Notes: generated by a model from the letters alone, not told the origin. Shown: positions 27,130 through 37,100, numbered from the stretch's first letter. The stretch is DNA of 64,000 nucleotides from Methanospirillum sp. (GCA_012728895.1 JAAYEG010000017.1:1-64000); one strand, 5' to 3'. A program made the numbers and translations.

Positions 27130-27225
27130 ATGTAACATAAACATGTCATATTATATGAAATTTGTTTAAGATCTCGAACGTCCAGATGGACCTTATCAAT
27201 AATTCGCGAAAAATTATTCCCTTAA
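27130..27225. promoter_or_regulatory. AT-rich island with palindromes upstream of the SGNH/CBM6 gene
   Basis: The region between the SGNH gene (minus) and thymidylate synthase (plus) turns abruptly AT-rich. It holds TCATAT-T-ATATGA at 27146-27158, a 13-base palindrome, and AATAATT with AATTATT (27198-27204 and 27212-27218). These are candidates for TATA and operator elements of both divergent genes. No coding potential was seen in 27043-27330. Confidence 0.5.
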
Positions 27226-27330
27226 CCGGGTAAAACCGGTTCTCCAACCGCAAGCCCGGTGCGCCCGCCCGTTCCACGGACAGGCCGGGCATCGTCATGA
27301 TTATCCCCGCCGCCGTCGACCTGCCTTGGC

Positions 27331-28047
27331 ATGCGGACGTTCCGGGGCCCGCACCTCGCGGCCGCCCACGAATGGGCGGTTCGGACAGTGCTCGAGAAGG
27401 GGTACGCGGTCACGACGGAGAACGGCGAGGAAACGATCGAGTGTGAGCCGATCGCCCTCGAGGTCCGGGAACCCCTGGCCGAACCGATGGCAAGCCCGGC
27501 CTCACGGTTCCAGCGCAGGTTCCTCGAACAGTACGCGGCCGATCTCCTCGAGGGCTCGGGGGCCGTTTTTGAGTACGACTACCACTCGCGCCTCTTCGAA
27601 TGGGGCGAGGGGCTCGTCCGGGACGAGAGACCGGTCTCGGTCGACCAGATCGCGTACATCGCCCGGAAGTTGACCGGGGCACCGCAGAGCCGCCGGGCGA
27701 TGGCGATCACCTGGAACCCAGCCACCGACGAGGAGATGCGAGACTGCCCCTGCCTCCAGCTCGTCCAGTGCGAGCTCCGCCAGGGACGGCTCGCCATGCA
27801 GGTCGTCTTCCGCTCGAACGACATGCTCTCGGCCGTCGGCGCCAACATGTTCGCGCTCGTCAATCTGCAGCGCGCTATCGCCGGACGACTCGGGGCGGAC
27901 CTCGGGACGTACACCCACATCTCGCTCGTGCCCCACATCTATCACCGGAGGGACGCGTCCGATCTCGCCCGGTTCTGCGAGCGCTTCGGCTCGATAACGC
28001 CCGTCCCCGGCGCCTGCACGGTCTGTCGGGGGTGCCCGGGGCGCTGA
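27331..28047 (+). CDS. thyA: Archaeal thymidylate synthase
   Basis: A 238-aa short archaeal ThyA-type enzyme, methylating dUMP with a tetrahydromethanopterin-linked one-carbon unit in methanogens (known for the family). The active-site region is DCPCLQLVQCELRQG, with Cys141 aligning with the usual PC motif. The downstream FRSNDMLSAVGANMFALVNLQ matches the conserved nucleotide-binding RSxD segment. The C-terminus has CTVCRGC. The start ATG 27331 (MRTFRGPHL) fits the family. The tRNA-Gln gene follows about 54 bases later on the same strand. Confidence 0.88.
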   Translation: MRTFRGPHLAAAHEWAVRTVLEKGYAVTTENGEETIECEPIALEVREPLAEPMASPASRFQRRFLEQYAADLLEGSGAVFEYDYHSRLFEWGEGLVRDERPVSVDQIAYIARKLTGAPQSRRAMAITWNPATDEEMRDCPCLQLVQCELRQGRLAMQVVFRSNDMLSAVGANMFALVNLQRAIAGRLGADLGTYTHISLVPHIYHRRDASDLARFCERFGSITPVPGACTVCRGCPGR

Positions 28048-28101
28048 CCACGGCTCTCCGGCACCTTTTTCATCGTTCAGGGCGACGTTTCTTGGCACAG
28101 C

Positions 28102-28174
28102 AGCCCGGTAGTGTAGCGGTCAATCATGGTGGACTCTGGATCCGCCGACAGCAGTTCGAATCTGCTCCGGGCTA
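28102..28174 (+). tRNA. tRNA-Gln (anticodon CTG)
   Basis: 73 bases folding as a tRNA. The acceptor AGCCCGG pairs with CCGGGCT, discriminator A at 28174. The anticodon arm GTGGA/TCCGC holds the loop CTCTGGA with anticodon CTG at 28136-28138. The T arm is AGCAG-TTCGAAT-CTGCT with a 4-base variable loop. The D arm GTGTAGCGGTCAATCAT is like that of other archaeal tRNA-Gln. CCA is not encoded. A T-rich tract (CATTTTCTTCC) follows and may terminate it. Confidence 0.93.
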
Positions 28175-28619
28175 TCGCATTTTCTTCCGCACCTCCTCCG
28201 TGCGCGCGGGTATCGCCCCGGTTTTTCTGCGCGCGCCGTGCCGACCATCTCCAGGCCTTCCCGGATGCGTAGAGACGGTCGGGGATGAAGTCTCGCCCGA
28301 GTGGCGGGGGCACCGTCCGAACGATCGGGGTCTGACTCCCCGACCGACGGGACGAACAACCTGAGAGCCGGGGTGAGCCGGGGAAGATGGGGACGCCCCG
28401 CGGTGCCGCGCATTCCCTCACCCTCTCCCCGCGTGGTCGGGTCGTCGGCAGAAGGCTGGCCGGGCCCGTCGCACCCGCTGCCGTGGTTGGAGAGCGGGAG
28501 CGGCGACGCCCCACCCCCGGGAGTCCCCCGGCGCGACGGGGTTCCCGGCCCTACGCGCGCGGGGGACGGGGAATCGCCTGGGGTGGAACAGCGGCGGCGG
28601 ACAGTCTCGAGAAAGAAGG
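28175..28619. other. Non-coding gap, 445 bases
   Basis: GC-rich sequence between tRNA-Gln and the GNAT gene. Except for the T-rich stretch just after the tRNA, I see no gene, RNA fold or repeat that I can support. Open frames here are shadow-like. Confidence 0.55.
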
Positions 28620-29126
28620 TCACGGCCCGGGAACCCGCCGGACCAGCACCACGAACCGCGGAGAGAAGCCGTGCCGGGCATAGAACGGCAGAACGCTGCC
28701 GTTCCCCGAGAAGACGGAGAGGATTTGCTCGACCGTCCCGAGCCCGTCCATCCAGGCTGCGGCGTGTTCGAGGAGGGCGCCGCCGACGCCACGGTTTCGG
28801 TAAGCCTCGTCGACGAAGATCGACTCCACCTCGCCGTGCCCGCCGGACACCCCGCTCGCCACGCAGTAGCCGACCGCTCGTCCAGAGGCCCGGTCGCGCG
28901 CGATCTCGATCCGGAGTGCACGGTCCCGGTTCTTGCCGAGCAGCTCGTCGCGCCGTGCTGCGAACGACCTGGCCTCCATCTCCTCGACGAACGCCCGGGC
29001 GTTCGACCGCGCCTCTTCCCGGTGGTGGGCGGAGAGGAGGTACCAGAGCGGCTCGATCGCGTCGATCTCGTCCCGATCGTGGACCGTGTACAGGATATCC
29101 TCCGGGCAGGCGTCCTGTCCCTGCAT
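28620..29126 (-). CDS. GNAT-family acetyltransferase
   Basis: About 168 aa from ATG 29126; ATG 29159 adds 11 residues and cannot be excluded. The core has ILYTVHDRDEIDAIEPLWY, then GEVESIFVDEAYRNRGVGGALLEHAAAWM with the acetyl-CoA loop (RNRGVG). It ends FYARHGFSPRFVVLVRRVPG. The substrate is unknown. It lies 80 bases or fewer downstream of the BrxD-type ATPase on the same strand and may be co-transcribed with that operon. Confidence 0.75.
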   Translation of the reverse strand: MQGQDACPEDILYTVHDRDEIDAIEPLWYLLSAHHREEARSNARAFVEEMEARSFAARRDELLGKNRDRALRIEIARDRASGRAVGYCVASGVSGGHGEVESIFVDEAYRNRGVGGALLEHAAAWMDGLGTVEQILSVFSGNGSVLPFYARHGFSPRFVVLVRRVPGP

Positions 29127-29206
29127 GAGATCATGATGGGCTGGAGGGACCAAAGACATGGCGCCCCGCCCCGGGAGACGGTGATGGTCCGATGAACCTG
29201 GGACCT

Positions 29207-30496
29207 CTACCACTCCACGACCATGACCGCCTCCTCCTCGTCCGTGAGAGGCATATCCGTCTCTTTCGGGTCGAACCGGTAGGCTGTCCACGGATCGTAC
29301 TCGGGGTAGAGAGCGGCCTTGTCGAGCACGTCGACGAACTCGCGCAGGAAGAGGCGCGGAATCACGTCGACACGGCCGCCGAACCGCCCCGTCAGCTGCC
29401 GGATCTGGGCCCGGATGAAACGGTGGCTCACCCGTTCGCGGTCGACCTCGCCGTGCGCCTCGGCGTAGATGTCCATCACGCGGAGCGCGACCTGCTCGAG
29501 CTTCTGCGCATCGAACCGGGCGAGCGCGAGCTGGGGCTGGAGCGGGTTCCTGAAGCCGTCGTCGCCGACGGTCCCGATCCGGTCCGCGAGGGGCGGGACC
29601 GACCGGATCCCTTTCGCGCCCTCGAAGAGCGAGGGGGTGCCCGTGAAAAGCAGGTAGCAGTGGGCGAGTTCCCCCCTGTCGAGAAGGTCGATCAGCTGCC
29701 GGAGGTTGTTGTAAGCCTTCTCCCGCGAAGCCTTGGTGAGGGCCTGAGTCGTCTCGGCCTCATCGAGCGCGATCACGAGCCCGACGTAACCGGCGCCGCG
29801 GATTACGGCCACAAGGTCGGCGAGGAAGGCGAGCGCGACGGTCTCGTCGATGGTGCCCCGGACGCCGGCCTTCGCGCGGAACGGCCGGCCCACGTTCGGC
29901 TCGCCCGCGAGCCAGCCGAGCGCGGCCTGGGCGAGGGCGTAGTCTTCGTCGGCGTTCGCCTCGTAGTACGCCCGGACGGCGGCCGCGAACGCGCTCGATC
30001 CTTCCGCCAGCTCGGCGAGCGACCGTTCGATCGACCGGACCGTCTCCTCGCGCAGCTCGTCGTCGGAGATCTCGTTCCCCCGGATCTCGAGCACCCGCTC
30101 CTCGATCGCGTACAGGAACGAGTCGATCACCGGCTTGAACGCTGCCTCCTCGTCGCGCGTCTTCAGATTCGCGCAGATACGCTGGTACACGGACCGGAGC
30201 CGGGAGAAGGGGGTCTCGGACGAGACCACGACATGGGCGGTGGCGAACCCCTCCTGCTGGGCGAGCTCGATCGCCCGGGCAAGCAGGAAGGTCTTGCCTG
30301 CGCCGTAATCCCCCTTGATGAACTTCAGGTCCCCTCCACCGTCGGCCACGTACCCGAGCTGACGGGAGATCACGCCCTCCTCTACCTCGATCCCGACCGC
30401 GAGCCTCGAGAGGCCGCTCGCCGGGACCGTGCCGCGCCGGAGCGCGTTGATGATGTTGATGCTCTCGCTTCGTCCCCTATCGTCCGACATAGACAT
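29207..30496 (-). CDS. BrxD-type (DUF2791) P-loop ATPase
   Basis: A 429-aa cytoplasmic ATPase. INALRRGTVPASGLSRLAVG at the N-terminus is typical of the family. Walker A is GDYGAGKT (about 62-69), Walker B VIALDEAE (about 241-248), and a sensor-like LLFTGTPSLFE follows. The family includes BrxD of BREX phage-defence systems (recalled, not searched) and stand-alone archaeal members. No PglX methylase, PglZ phosphatase or BrxL is visible in this window, so this is not a BREX locus. Its first 20 bases overlap the upstream TPR/winged-helix gene, indicating a tight partnership. The biological role is unknown. Confidence 0.8.
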   Translation of the reverse strand: MSMSDDRGRSESINIINALRRGTVPASGLSRLAVGIEVEEGVISRQLGYVADGGGDLKFIKGDYGAGKTFLLARAIELAQQEGFATAHVVVSSETPFSRLRSVYQRICANLKTRDEEAAFKPVIDSFLYAIEERVLEIRGNEISDDELREETVRSIERSLAELAEGSSAFAAAVRAYYEANADEDYALAQAALGWLAGEPNVGRPFRAKAGVRGTIDETVALAFLADLVAVIRGAGYVGLVIALDEAETTQALTKASREKAYNNLRQLIDLLDRGELAHCYLLFTGTPSLFEGAKGIRSVPPLADRIGTVGDDGFRNPLQPQLALARFDAQKLEQVALRVMDIYAEAHGEVDRERVSHRFIRAQIRQLTGRFGGRVDVIPRLFLREFVDVLDKAALYPEYDPWTAYRFDPKETDMPLTDEEEAVMVVEW

Positions 30497-32270
30497 ACTC
30501 CTCTCCCTCGTCCCCGGCCCCCTTTCGTTCGATCAGGCTCATCCCCTGGCTGCCGGCCCGACGGATCAACCGGTTGACCAGCCCGGCCACGCGCCGGGTT
30601 CCGAGCACGGCCCTCAGGTCGTGCTCGGTGGCCGAACGGTGCTCCCGCAGGAACGCGACCACCCTGGACTCCTCGGGCGAGAGCGCGAGCGCCGCCTCCG
30701 GCGGAGGGGCCGGCGGCTCGCGGGCGGCGGAGAGCGTGTGCGAGCGCCCGAGCACGGGGCGGTCCAGCACGGCCTCCTCCTTGCATCGGGCGAACAGGGC
30801 CCCGAAGTCGTCGAGGCGGAGATCGGATGCGAAGATCGGGAACAGGTCGAGGCCGATCAGGCAGCACTCCTTGGCCAGGTCGAACCGTCCGGCTTCGAAC
30901 GCGTCCGTGGCGCGCGCCAGCAGGGCGACGGCGGCGAGTTCCTGGCCGAACGAGGAGAGGGAATCGCGCCGTGCCGCGAGCCGGTCCGCGAGCCGATCGA
31001 GCAGCCGGGGGAGGCGGTGCATCCCGGTCGCGGCGTCGAGCGCGACCTCGGCCACGCGCTCAAGGTCGGCGGTCTTGGTCGCGTTCTCGGTGCAGTAGAG
31101 CATCACCTTCTCGCACTCCCGCAGGTCGTCCTGCCGGGCCAGGAACCGGGCATAGGCGAGTCCGCCTCGGATGAAGTCGGTCCGGTATGCCCGGTAGAGG
31201 TGGTCCCTTGCCAGGACCACGTCGCCCTGCCGCTCCGCCGCCTCCCCGATCCTCACCAGGCCGACCGTCGTCGGGTCTGACCCCACCACCTCGAGATACC
31301 GGGCGAGGGCCTGCTCCGGGGAGCGTGCCGCGAGGAGGATCTCCTCGTACCGGCGGAGCACGCACTCCAGCGTCTCGATCTCCTCGAGCGAGCCGAGCAG
31401 ATCGAGAACGAGCATTTCGGCAGCCGCCTCGGCTCCGGCCCGGTCGCCGGCGAGCCCCGTCAGCTCGGCCTCGAGCAGCCGGTGATACGGGGCCGGGTCG
31501 GCTGCCGCGAGCGAGCGTGCCACCTCGAGCGCCTCCCCGAAACGCCCGAGCGTCTTCAGGAGGAGGACCCGGTCGAAGTCGATCCCGGTATAAGCACCGG
31601 ACCAGCCCTGATAGGCCAGAGCGGCCCCCTCCGGGTCGAAGACCGCCCATGCCCCCAGGTGGGCCCGGAGGAACTCCATGTCACCCGTCGCCTCGAAGGC
31701 TTCGGCCGCGACATCGGCCGCGCGCCGGAACAGCCCGGCGCCGAGCAGCGCCCGGGCCGCCTCGATCGTCGGGGGGAGGGGGGGCGTTGCCTCGAGGACG
31801 CGAACCGCCTCCTCGAACTCGGCCTGCGCGATCAGTGACCGGGCGAGCAGGAGGCGGTCCTCGGGGCGGGACGAGACCGCAGTGAGCCGCAGACCGAGCG
31901 CGGCCGCCGCGCGATGATCCCCGCGCGCGGCGAGGTAGCCCGCGTACTCGCGGAGCGCCTCGGGGTTGTCGGGGTCGAGCCGGATCGCCTCTGCGAACTC
32001 GGCCGTCGCCCGCTCGTCGCCCCGCGCCGCGAGAACGCGCCCGAGGAGGCTGTGCAGGTACGAGGCCTCGGGGAGCCTGCGCGCGAGATCGCGGAGGTAC
32101 GCCTCGGCCTCCTCGTTCCGTCCGAGCCGGTGGAGGGCGGTCGCCGCGAGCACGGCGAGCTCGGGCTCGGCGCCGTCCTGCATCAGTGCCTCGGCGATCT
32201 CCAGCGCCTCCGGCAGGTCGCCCTCTTCGAGCAGCCGGAACGCCCGGCCCTTCTCGGTCTCGCGGGTCAT
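30477..32270 (-). CDS. TPR-repeat protein with C-terminal winged helix
   Basis: 597 aa. Helical TPR-like repeats run through most of the protein (for example LLEEGDLPEALEIAEALM, ALHRLGRNEEAEAYLRDLA, AIRLDPDNPEALREYAGYLA). The last 75 residues (SPEESRVVAFLREHRSATE...LINRLIRR-type) look like a winged-helix DNA-binding or wing-linker domain. There is no catalytic motif. The start is ATG 32270, overlapping the glycosyltransferase stop by four bases; the longer frame to 32510 is a shadow of that gene. Probably the scaffold or DNA-targeting partner of the BrxD-type ATPase whose gene it overlaps (inference). Confidence 0.78.
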   Translation of the reverse strand: MTRETEKGRAFRLLEEGDLPEALEIAEALMQDGAEPELAVLAATALHRLGRNEEAEAYLRDLARRLPEASYLHSLLGRVLAARGDERATAEFAEAIRLDPDNPEALREYAGYLAARGDHRAAAALGLRLTAVSSRPEDRLLLARSLIAQAEFEEAVRVLEATPPLPPTIEAARALLGAGLFRRAADVAAEAFEATGDMEFLRAHLGAWAVFDPEGAALAYQGWSGAYTGIDFDRVLLLKTLGRFGEALEVARSLAAADPAPYHRLLEAELTGLAGDRAGAEAAAEMLVLDLLGSLEEIETLECVLRRYEEILLAARSPEQALARYLEVVGSDPTTVGLVRIGEAAERQGDVVLARDHLYRAYRTDFIRGGLAYARFLARQDDLRECEKVMLYCTENATKTADLERVAEVALDAATGMHRLPRLLDRLADRLAARRDSLSSFGQELAAVALLARATDAFEAGRFDLAKECCLIGLDLFPIFASDLRLDDFGALFARCKEEAVLDRPVLGRSHTLSAAREPPAPPPEAALALSPEESRVVAFLREHRSATEHDLRAVLGTRRVAGLVNRLIRRAGSQGMSLIERKGAGDEGEEYVYVGR

Positions 32271-33049
32271 CGCGGTTCCTTCGCTCCCGCAGCCCACCAG
32301 AGCGCGACGAGACGCCTGAGCATCGGCATGGAGTCCCCGCCCCCGACCTTCGAGCCGCCGTGGTCGTACCAGACCGTCGGCACCTCGACCACCCGCGCCC
32401 CGCGCCGCGAGAGGCGCCATAGGAGCTCGACATCGAACTCGAAACCCGTCAGCTCCATCTCGCCGAGTACCGGGAGAAGCGCCTCCCGGCGGAAGACCTT
32501 CGCCCCGCACTGCGTGTCCGCGTACGGGAGGCCGAAGAGGAGGCGGATCAGCAGGTTGAAGGCGCGGGACTGGAGGCGCCTGAGGGGGCCCTGCCGGACG
32601 GGCACCACCGCACCGGATGCCCAGCGGGAGGCGATGGCTCCGTCGGCGTCCCCCAGGAACGAGAAGAGCCGGACCATCTCTGCCGGCGCAGTCGAGCCGT
32701 CCGCATCCATGAACCCGACGAACGGGGTCCGGGCGGCCCGGAAGCCGGCCATGATCCCTCCGCCCTTACCGAGCCGGGCCGGGAACTCGAGGCAGGTGAG
32801 CGCGAGCTGCGGGTGGCTGGCCCCGAACTCGCGCACCAGGTCTGCCGTCCGGTCCGTCCCGTCCGCAACCACGATCACCGGTCCACCGAATCCGGCCAGG
32901 GACGCGAGCAGACCTCCGATGCGCCGCTCCTCGTTGTAGGCCGGAACCACGATCGTGCAGTCTGCCGGTACTGCCGCAACCGTCCCACAAGCAGTCTCGC
33001 CCGGCACCCGCACTCCGTCCTCCGATCGACCGCCGTCACCGGCGATCAT
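32267..33049 (-). CDS. GT2 glycosyltransferase, dolichyl-phosphate sugar synthase type
   Basis: 260 aa. CTIVVPAYNEERRIGGLLASL is the GT2 N-terminus and GFMDADGSTAPAEM carries the metal-binding DAD. SRWASGAVVPVRQGPLRR and ADTQCGAKVFRREALLPVL are typical of polyprenyl-phosphate mannose/glucose synthases (DPM1/ALG5-like). No membrane anchor is evident. Expected to transfer a nucleotide sugar to dolichyl phosphate for protein or envelope glycosylation. ATG 33049 follows AT-rich boxes shared with the divergent thioesterase; the extension to 33136 crosses that promoter and is rejected. It heads the operon with the TPR and ATPase genes. Confidence 0.85.
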   Translation of the reverse strand: MIAGDGGRSEDGVRVPGETACGTVAAVPADCTIVVPAYNEERRIGGLLASLAGFGGPVIVVADGTDRTADLVREFGASHPQLALTCLEFPARLGKGGGIMAGFRAARTPFVGFMDADGSTAPAEMVRLFSFLGDADGAIASRWASGAVVPVRQGPLRRLQSRAFNLLIRLLFGLPYADTQCGAKVFRREALLPVLGEMELTGFEFDVELLWRLSRRGARVVEVPTVWYDHGGSKVGGGDSMPMLRRLVALWWAAGAKEPR

Positions 33050-33054
33050 CCCTA

Positions 33055-33110
33055 TGGTGGGCCTGCGGGGGAGAATAACCCTGCGGGGAATAAAAACTAT
33101 TTCGGCCGCG
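33055..33110. promoter_or_regulatory. Bidirectional promoter
   Basis: Between divergent starts 33049 (minus) and 33130 (plus). AATAAAAACTATTTC at about 33088-33102 and GAATAACCC at about 33072-33080 are the AT-rich boxes, so both genes probably have short leaders. Confidence 0.5.
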
Positions 33111-33129
33111 GGTGCACACGATCTCCCTG

Positions 33130-33540
33130 ATGGCATCGTACCTGGATCGGCTGCGGCAGGACGGCGAGTGCACGAACCCGTTTTTCTCCCTTATGGGGGT
33201 TCGCGTCGACTGCGCGGAGGGGGGGGTCGGTGAGCTCTCCGTCGGGGTGAAGCCGGAGTTCTGCAACGGCGAGGGCTGGGTCCAGGGAGGGCTCTACACG
33301 GCGCTCGCCGACGAGGCGATCGTGCTCGCGATCTACCAGACGCTGGGCGAGGACGAGAGGGTCGCGACGATCACCGAGTCCACGTCGTTCCTCCGCGGCG
33401 TGAACGCGGGGTCGCTCAGGGCCGTCGGGCGGGTGGTGAAGCGGGGCCGGCGCGTGATCTTCGGGGAGGGGCAGGTCTTCGACGGCGAAGGGGGGCTCTG
33501 CTCGGTCACGTCAGCGTCGTACGCGGTCTCCCGGCGGTGA
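33130..33540 (+). CDS. Hotdog-fold thioesterase (PaaI/YbgC-like)
   Basis: 136 aa from ATG 33130 (MASYLDRLRQDGECTNPFFS); an ATG at 33112 adds six residues. The hotdog core NGEGWVQGGLYTALADEAIVLAI resembles the PaaI-type HGG motif with the first His replaced by Val-Gln. VATITESTSFLRGVNAGSLRA and VFDGEGGLCSVTSASY follow. The likely reaction is acyl-CoA thioester hydrolysis with an unknown acyl group. Divergent from the glycosyltransferase operon. Confidence 0.82.
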   Translation: MASYLDRLRQDGECTNPFFSLMGVRVDCAEGGVGELSVGVKPEFCNGEGWVQGGLYTALADEAIVLAIYQTLGEDERVATITESTSFLRGVNAGSLRAVGRVVKRGRRVIFGEGQVFDGEGGLCSVTSASYAVSRR

Positions 33541-33637
33541 CCATCCCGTCGGAAGCCCGGGCTTTTCCTGTGGTTGGCCCCGGATCCGGGGAAACGATTA
33601 ACTCCTGTGCACGGCATCTCTCGTTCTGGTGAGACCG

Positions 33638-33799
33638 ATGGACGAGAAAGAGATGGAAGCCCTCCTCAAGTCCGTCAAGGCAAGCAGCCTGAAAGCGGAG
33701 ATCAAGAAGCGCAACCTGAAGCCCGGTCGCTGCCCGACCAAGATGGACCTCGCCAGGATGCTCCCCGAGGAGGCCCTGAGGGAGCTCGCCGGGAAGTGA
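33638..33799 (+). CDS. Small conserved-looking lysine-rich protein, 53 aa
   Basis: An ORF below the usual length cut-off. It begins MDEKEMEALLKSVKASS and ends PEEALRELAGK, charged and helical, with one Cys (LKPGRCPTKMDLARML). It reads as a real protein: GGTGA lies about five bases upstream of the ATG, the third codon positions are mostly G or C, and a GATTAACTC box sits about 45 bases upstream. An in-frame GTG at 33629 is an alternative start. No family is recognised. Confidence 0.65.
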   Translation: MDEKEMEALLKSVKASSLKAEIKKRNLKPGRCPTKMDLARMLPEEALRELAGK

Positions 33800-34140
33800 C
33801 GGGACGGACGGTTCGGGGCTCAGCCCCGGGCACCGCGGAGCTCGGTCCCACACGGGGGGGTGCCGGAATTCCCGCTCTCGGGCATCAGGCGTCCATTCAG
33901 GAAAAGGGGCGGTCCCTGTCCCGGCCCGGGATCAGGGCTCTGGCACCGTCCTGCGCCGGATCTCCCCCCGCCCGGGAAGAGCCGGCGGATCCCCTCGGGC
34001 GTCGGTTGCATCGCCTGACACGCGACACCCTCTTCTTCCCCCCGCCGCCGATCCAGGGAGTCTCGGAAGAGCATTTAAAAAGATTTAAATATTTTAGAAA
34101 TTATCTCCGCTCCTGAAGGCTGCAGGATTGGGAGAAGACG
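33800..34140. other. Intergenic region with AT-rich promoter at its right end
   Basis: About 340 bases. The left two-thirds is GC-rich without a supported gene. The right end (about 34072-34110) is strongly AT-rich (ATTTAAAAAGATTTAAAT, TATTTTAGAAATTAT) and is the likely promoter of the 1108-aa surface protein. Confidence 0.55.
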
Positions 34141-37100
34141 ATGACAGACGATTACGTGCGGGTTCAACGAATACGGGTAGGGACCCTCAGGATCTGGGCC
34201 ATCATCGGGCTGGTATCGCTCGCGGCATGCGGGGGGCTCGCCGGTGCGGAGGAGACGACCTTCGCCCCGGTGCTGCCGGCAGACATCAGGCTCTGCGCGG
34301 ACTTCGACGAGTCTTTTTTTCACGACGTCGTCTTCGACGGAACTCGGTACGTCGTGGTCTGGGCCTCTCACGAGGTTGGGCGGACCGGCATCCGGGGGCA
34401 ATTCATCGGGACGGACGGGCTGCTGGGCGCCTCGTTTCTGATCGCGGACCCTGAGAGTCCGACACAGCCCCGGATCGCGTGCATCGGCGGGAGGTACCTC
34501 GTCGTCTATGCCTCGAGTGCCGGGATCAGCGGCAGTATCGTCGAAGCCGACGGAGTCGTGGGGCCGACGATCCCGATCTGCTGGGCGACGAATGTCCAGA
34601 CCGCTCCGGAGGTTATCCCAGGGGCATCGAGTCTCCTCGTCGTCTGGCAGGATCACCGGGCCCATGCCACGAACATGGGCGACGTGTACGGGCGGTTCGT
34701 GAGCCCGTCCGGCGCGCCCGAGGGCGACGAGTTCCTGATCGGCCCCACCCTTGAGCACCAGCGCTGCCCGGTCGGCTCATTCAACGGCCAGGACTTCCTG
34801 GTGTTCTGGACCCAGGAGCCGGAGACCAGCTCGAACGTCGGGGACATCCACGGCGCGCGGGTCTCCCCGGACGGGACGGTCCTCGACCCCGGGGGCTTTC
34901 CGGTCTGCACGGCGGTTGCGTCACAGTCCACTGCTGGCGCGGCGTGCGCGTCCAGCCCGGACGGGACGACCGCGCTCGCGTGGGTGGACCGCAGGACGGG
35001 CCTGGACATCCTCTACTCCGTGCGGTTCTCGCGGGACGGCTCCGTCCTCGACGGGCCGGCACCGTCGGCGGGGCTTCCCGTTTTCCAGGACATTGCGTTC
35101 CCTCCCGCGTGTCCCTCGATGACATTCAACGAGCGCGATTTCGTGCTCTTCTTCGGCTACAACTCCCGGATTGTCACCGCACTCCTCGGCACGGATGGCA
35201 CCGTCACCGTGCCCCAGCGGGTCCCGGTCACCGTCGGGTCATCCCCGGTGAGCAGCGCCTGTGCGTTCGACGGGACGAACTACCTGGTGACATGGGCGAC
35301 CGCGAGAACCGGGCAGATATGGGCGCAGCTCGTGACCGGCGCAAACCGGCTCCCGGTCGCCGAGGCGGGCGAGGGGTATTCCTTCCAGGCGGTCCGGGGT
35401 GCGGGCCTGATGGACGGGGGGGCGAGCACCGACCCGGACGGCGACCTCCCGCTCACGTACCGCTGGAACATCGTCTCGAAGCCGGCGAACAGTTATCCGA
35501 GCCTCTCGGGGGGATGGACCAGGATTGCGACGCTCAAGGCGTCGGTAGCAGGGGAGTACGCCGTCGAGCTGACCGTCACCGATGCTCATGGTGCAATTGG
35601 ACTGCCCGACCGGGTGACCTTCACGGTCACGCCCTACACGAACCTGGCGCCGGTCCTCGACCCGATCGAGCCCGTCTCGGTAACGGAGCTCCAGGTGATC
35701 GAGATCCGACTGGCCGGCACCGACCCGGACGGAGATCCCGTTGAGTACGGGGTCTCGTTCCTGCCGGTGGGAGCGACCTTCGACCTATCCACCTCGACGT
35801 TCACCTGGACACCGTCCCAGGACCAGGCAGGGACGTATTACGTGAAGTTCTGGGCGAAAGACAGCCGGGGCGCCACCTCGTACCGGACAGTAGCCATCAC
35901 CGTTGCGGACCTGAACAGGGCCCCTGTGCTCACATCGACCGGCGATTGGACCGTAGACGAGGAAGAGACCATCGAGATCACCCTGGATGCAAACGATGCC
36001 GACGGCGACATCCTGACCTATTCGGTGCAAGGGATGCCGGATGGCGCGTCGTTCGATGGCGAGGCGGGACACTTCACCTGGACGCCGAGCAGCGAGCAGT
36101 CCGGCGACTACCCGGTCGTCTTCAGCGCTTCCGACGGAAAAGAGAGCGATACGGACGAGATCGTGATCCACGTCATTGATCTAGACCGCACACCGCCGTT
36201 GATCACGGTGCCTGAGCTGCAGGTCATCGATCCCGGAAACAGCATCGTCATCGGGGTGGGGGACGCCATCTCGGCGACCGTCAGCCTGAACGGGGCGGTT
36301 CCAACAACACTGCTCCCGCAGGAGGGTTCGATCGTACTCCCCATGCCTTCGATTCCCGGTGCGTACACGGTGACCGTCGCTGCCGTGGACTTCGCCGGAA
36401 ACGTGGCGGACGCGTCCTTCCCGGTCACTATCGCGGACAGGACACCACCGGCCATCGCCGTGCCGACGGACACGGACACGCTCCCCCCAGGGGGATTCGA
36501 GATACGCGCGACCGATGATTCCGGTAGACTTACCATCGCCTATGCTGTGGATCTCGACGGCCAGACTGTGGCTTCCGGCACGGGCACCGAACCGCTCGTC
36601 ATCCCAGCAACCATATTCGGAGAGACCGGTTCGTACACCGTCAAGCTCACGGCCACCGATGCGGCCGGGAACGAGGCGACCGCTGGCTTTTCGGTCGATA
36701 TCGACGTTGCTACCCCCATCGTCGACGCCATCGCGGCAACACCGAACCCGTCGCAGGTCCTCACGGCGATCCGGGTGACGGCCGTCGTGGACGACACAGC
36801 CCCGTGCAGCAGCGGCGTCGCCCAGGCATCATACACCCTCGACGGCCTGTCCTGGCACCCGATGGTCGCATCCGACGGATCCTTCGGCGGGACTGTCGAA
36901 CTAGTCGACGCCACGCTCCCGGCCTTCACGTCGGCGGGAGTGTACAGCATCCGGCTCCGGGTGACGGACGGCGCAGGCAACTCCGGCGAGAGCTCAGAGT
37001 CCCTCCTCCTCGCCGTCTACGACCCCTCGGCAGGGTTCGTCACCGGCGGCGGCTGGATCGAATCCCCCGCCGGCGCCTACATCGAGGACCCTCTGATGAC

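Noticed and set aside
29207-30496. A complete BREX phage-defence locus
   Set aside because: Only a BrxD-type ATPase is present; no PglX, PglZ, BrxC, BrxA/B or BrxL nearby.
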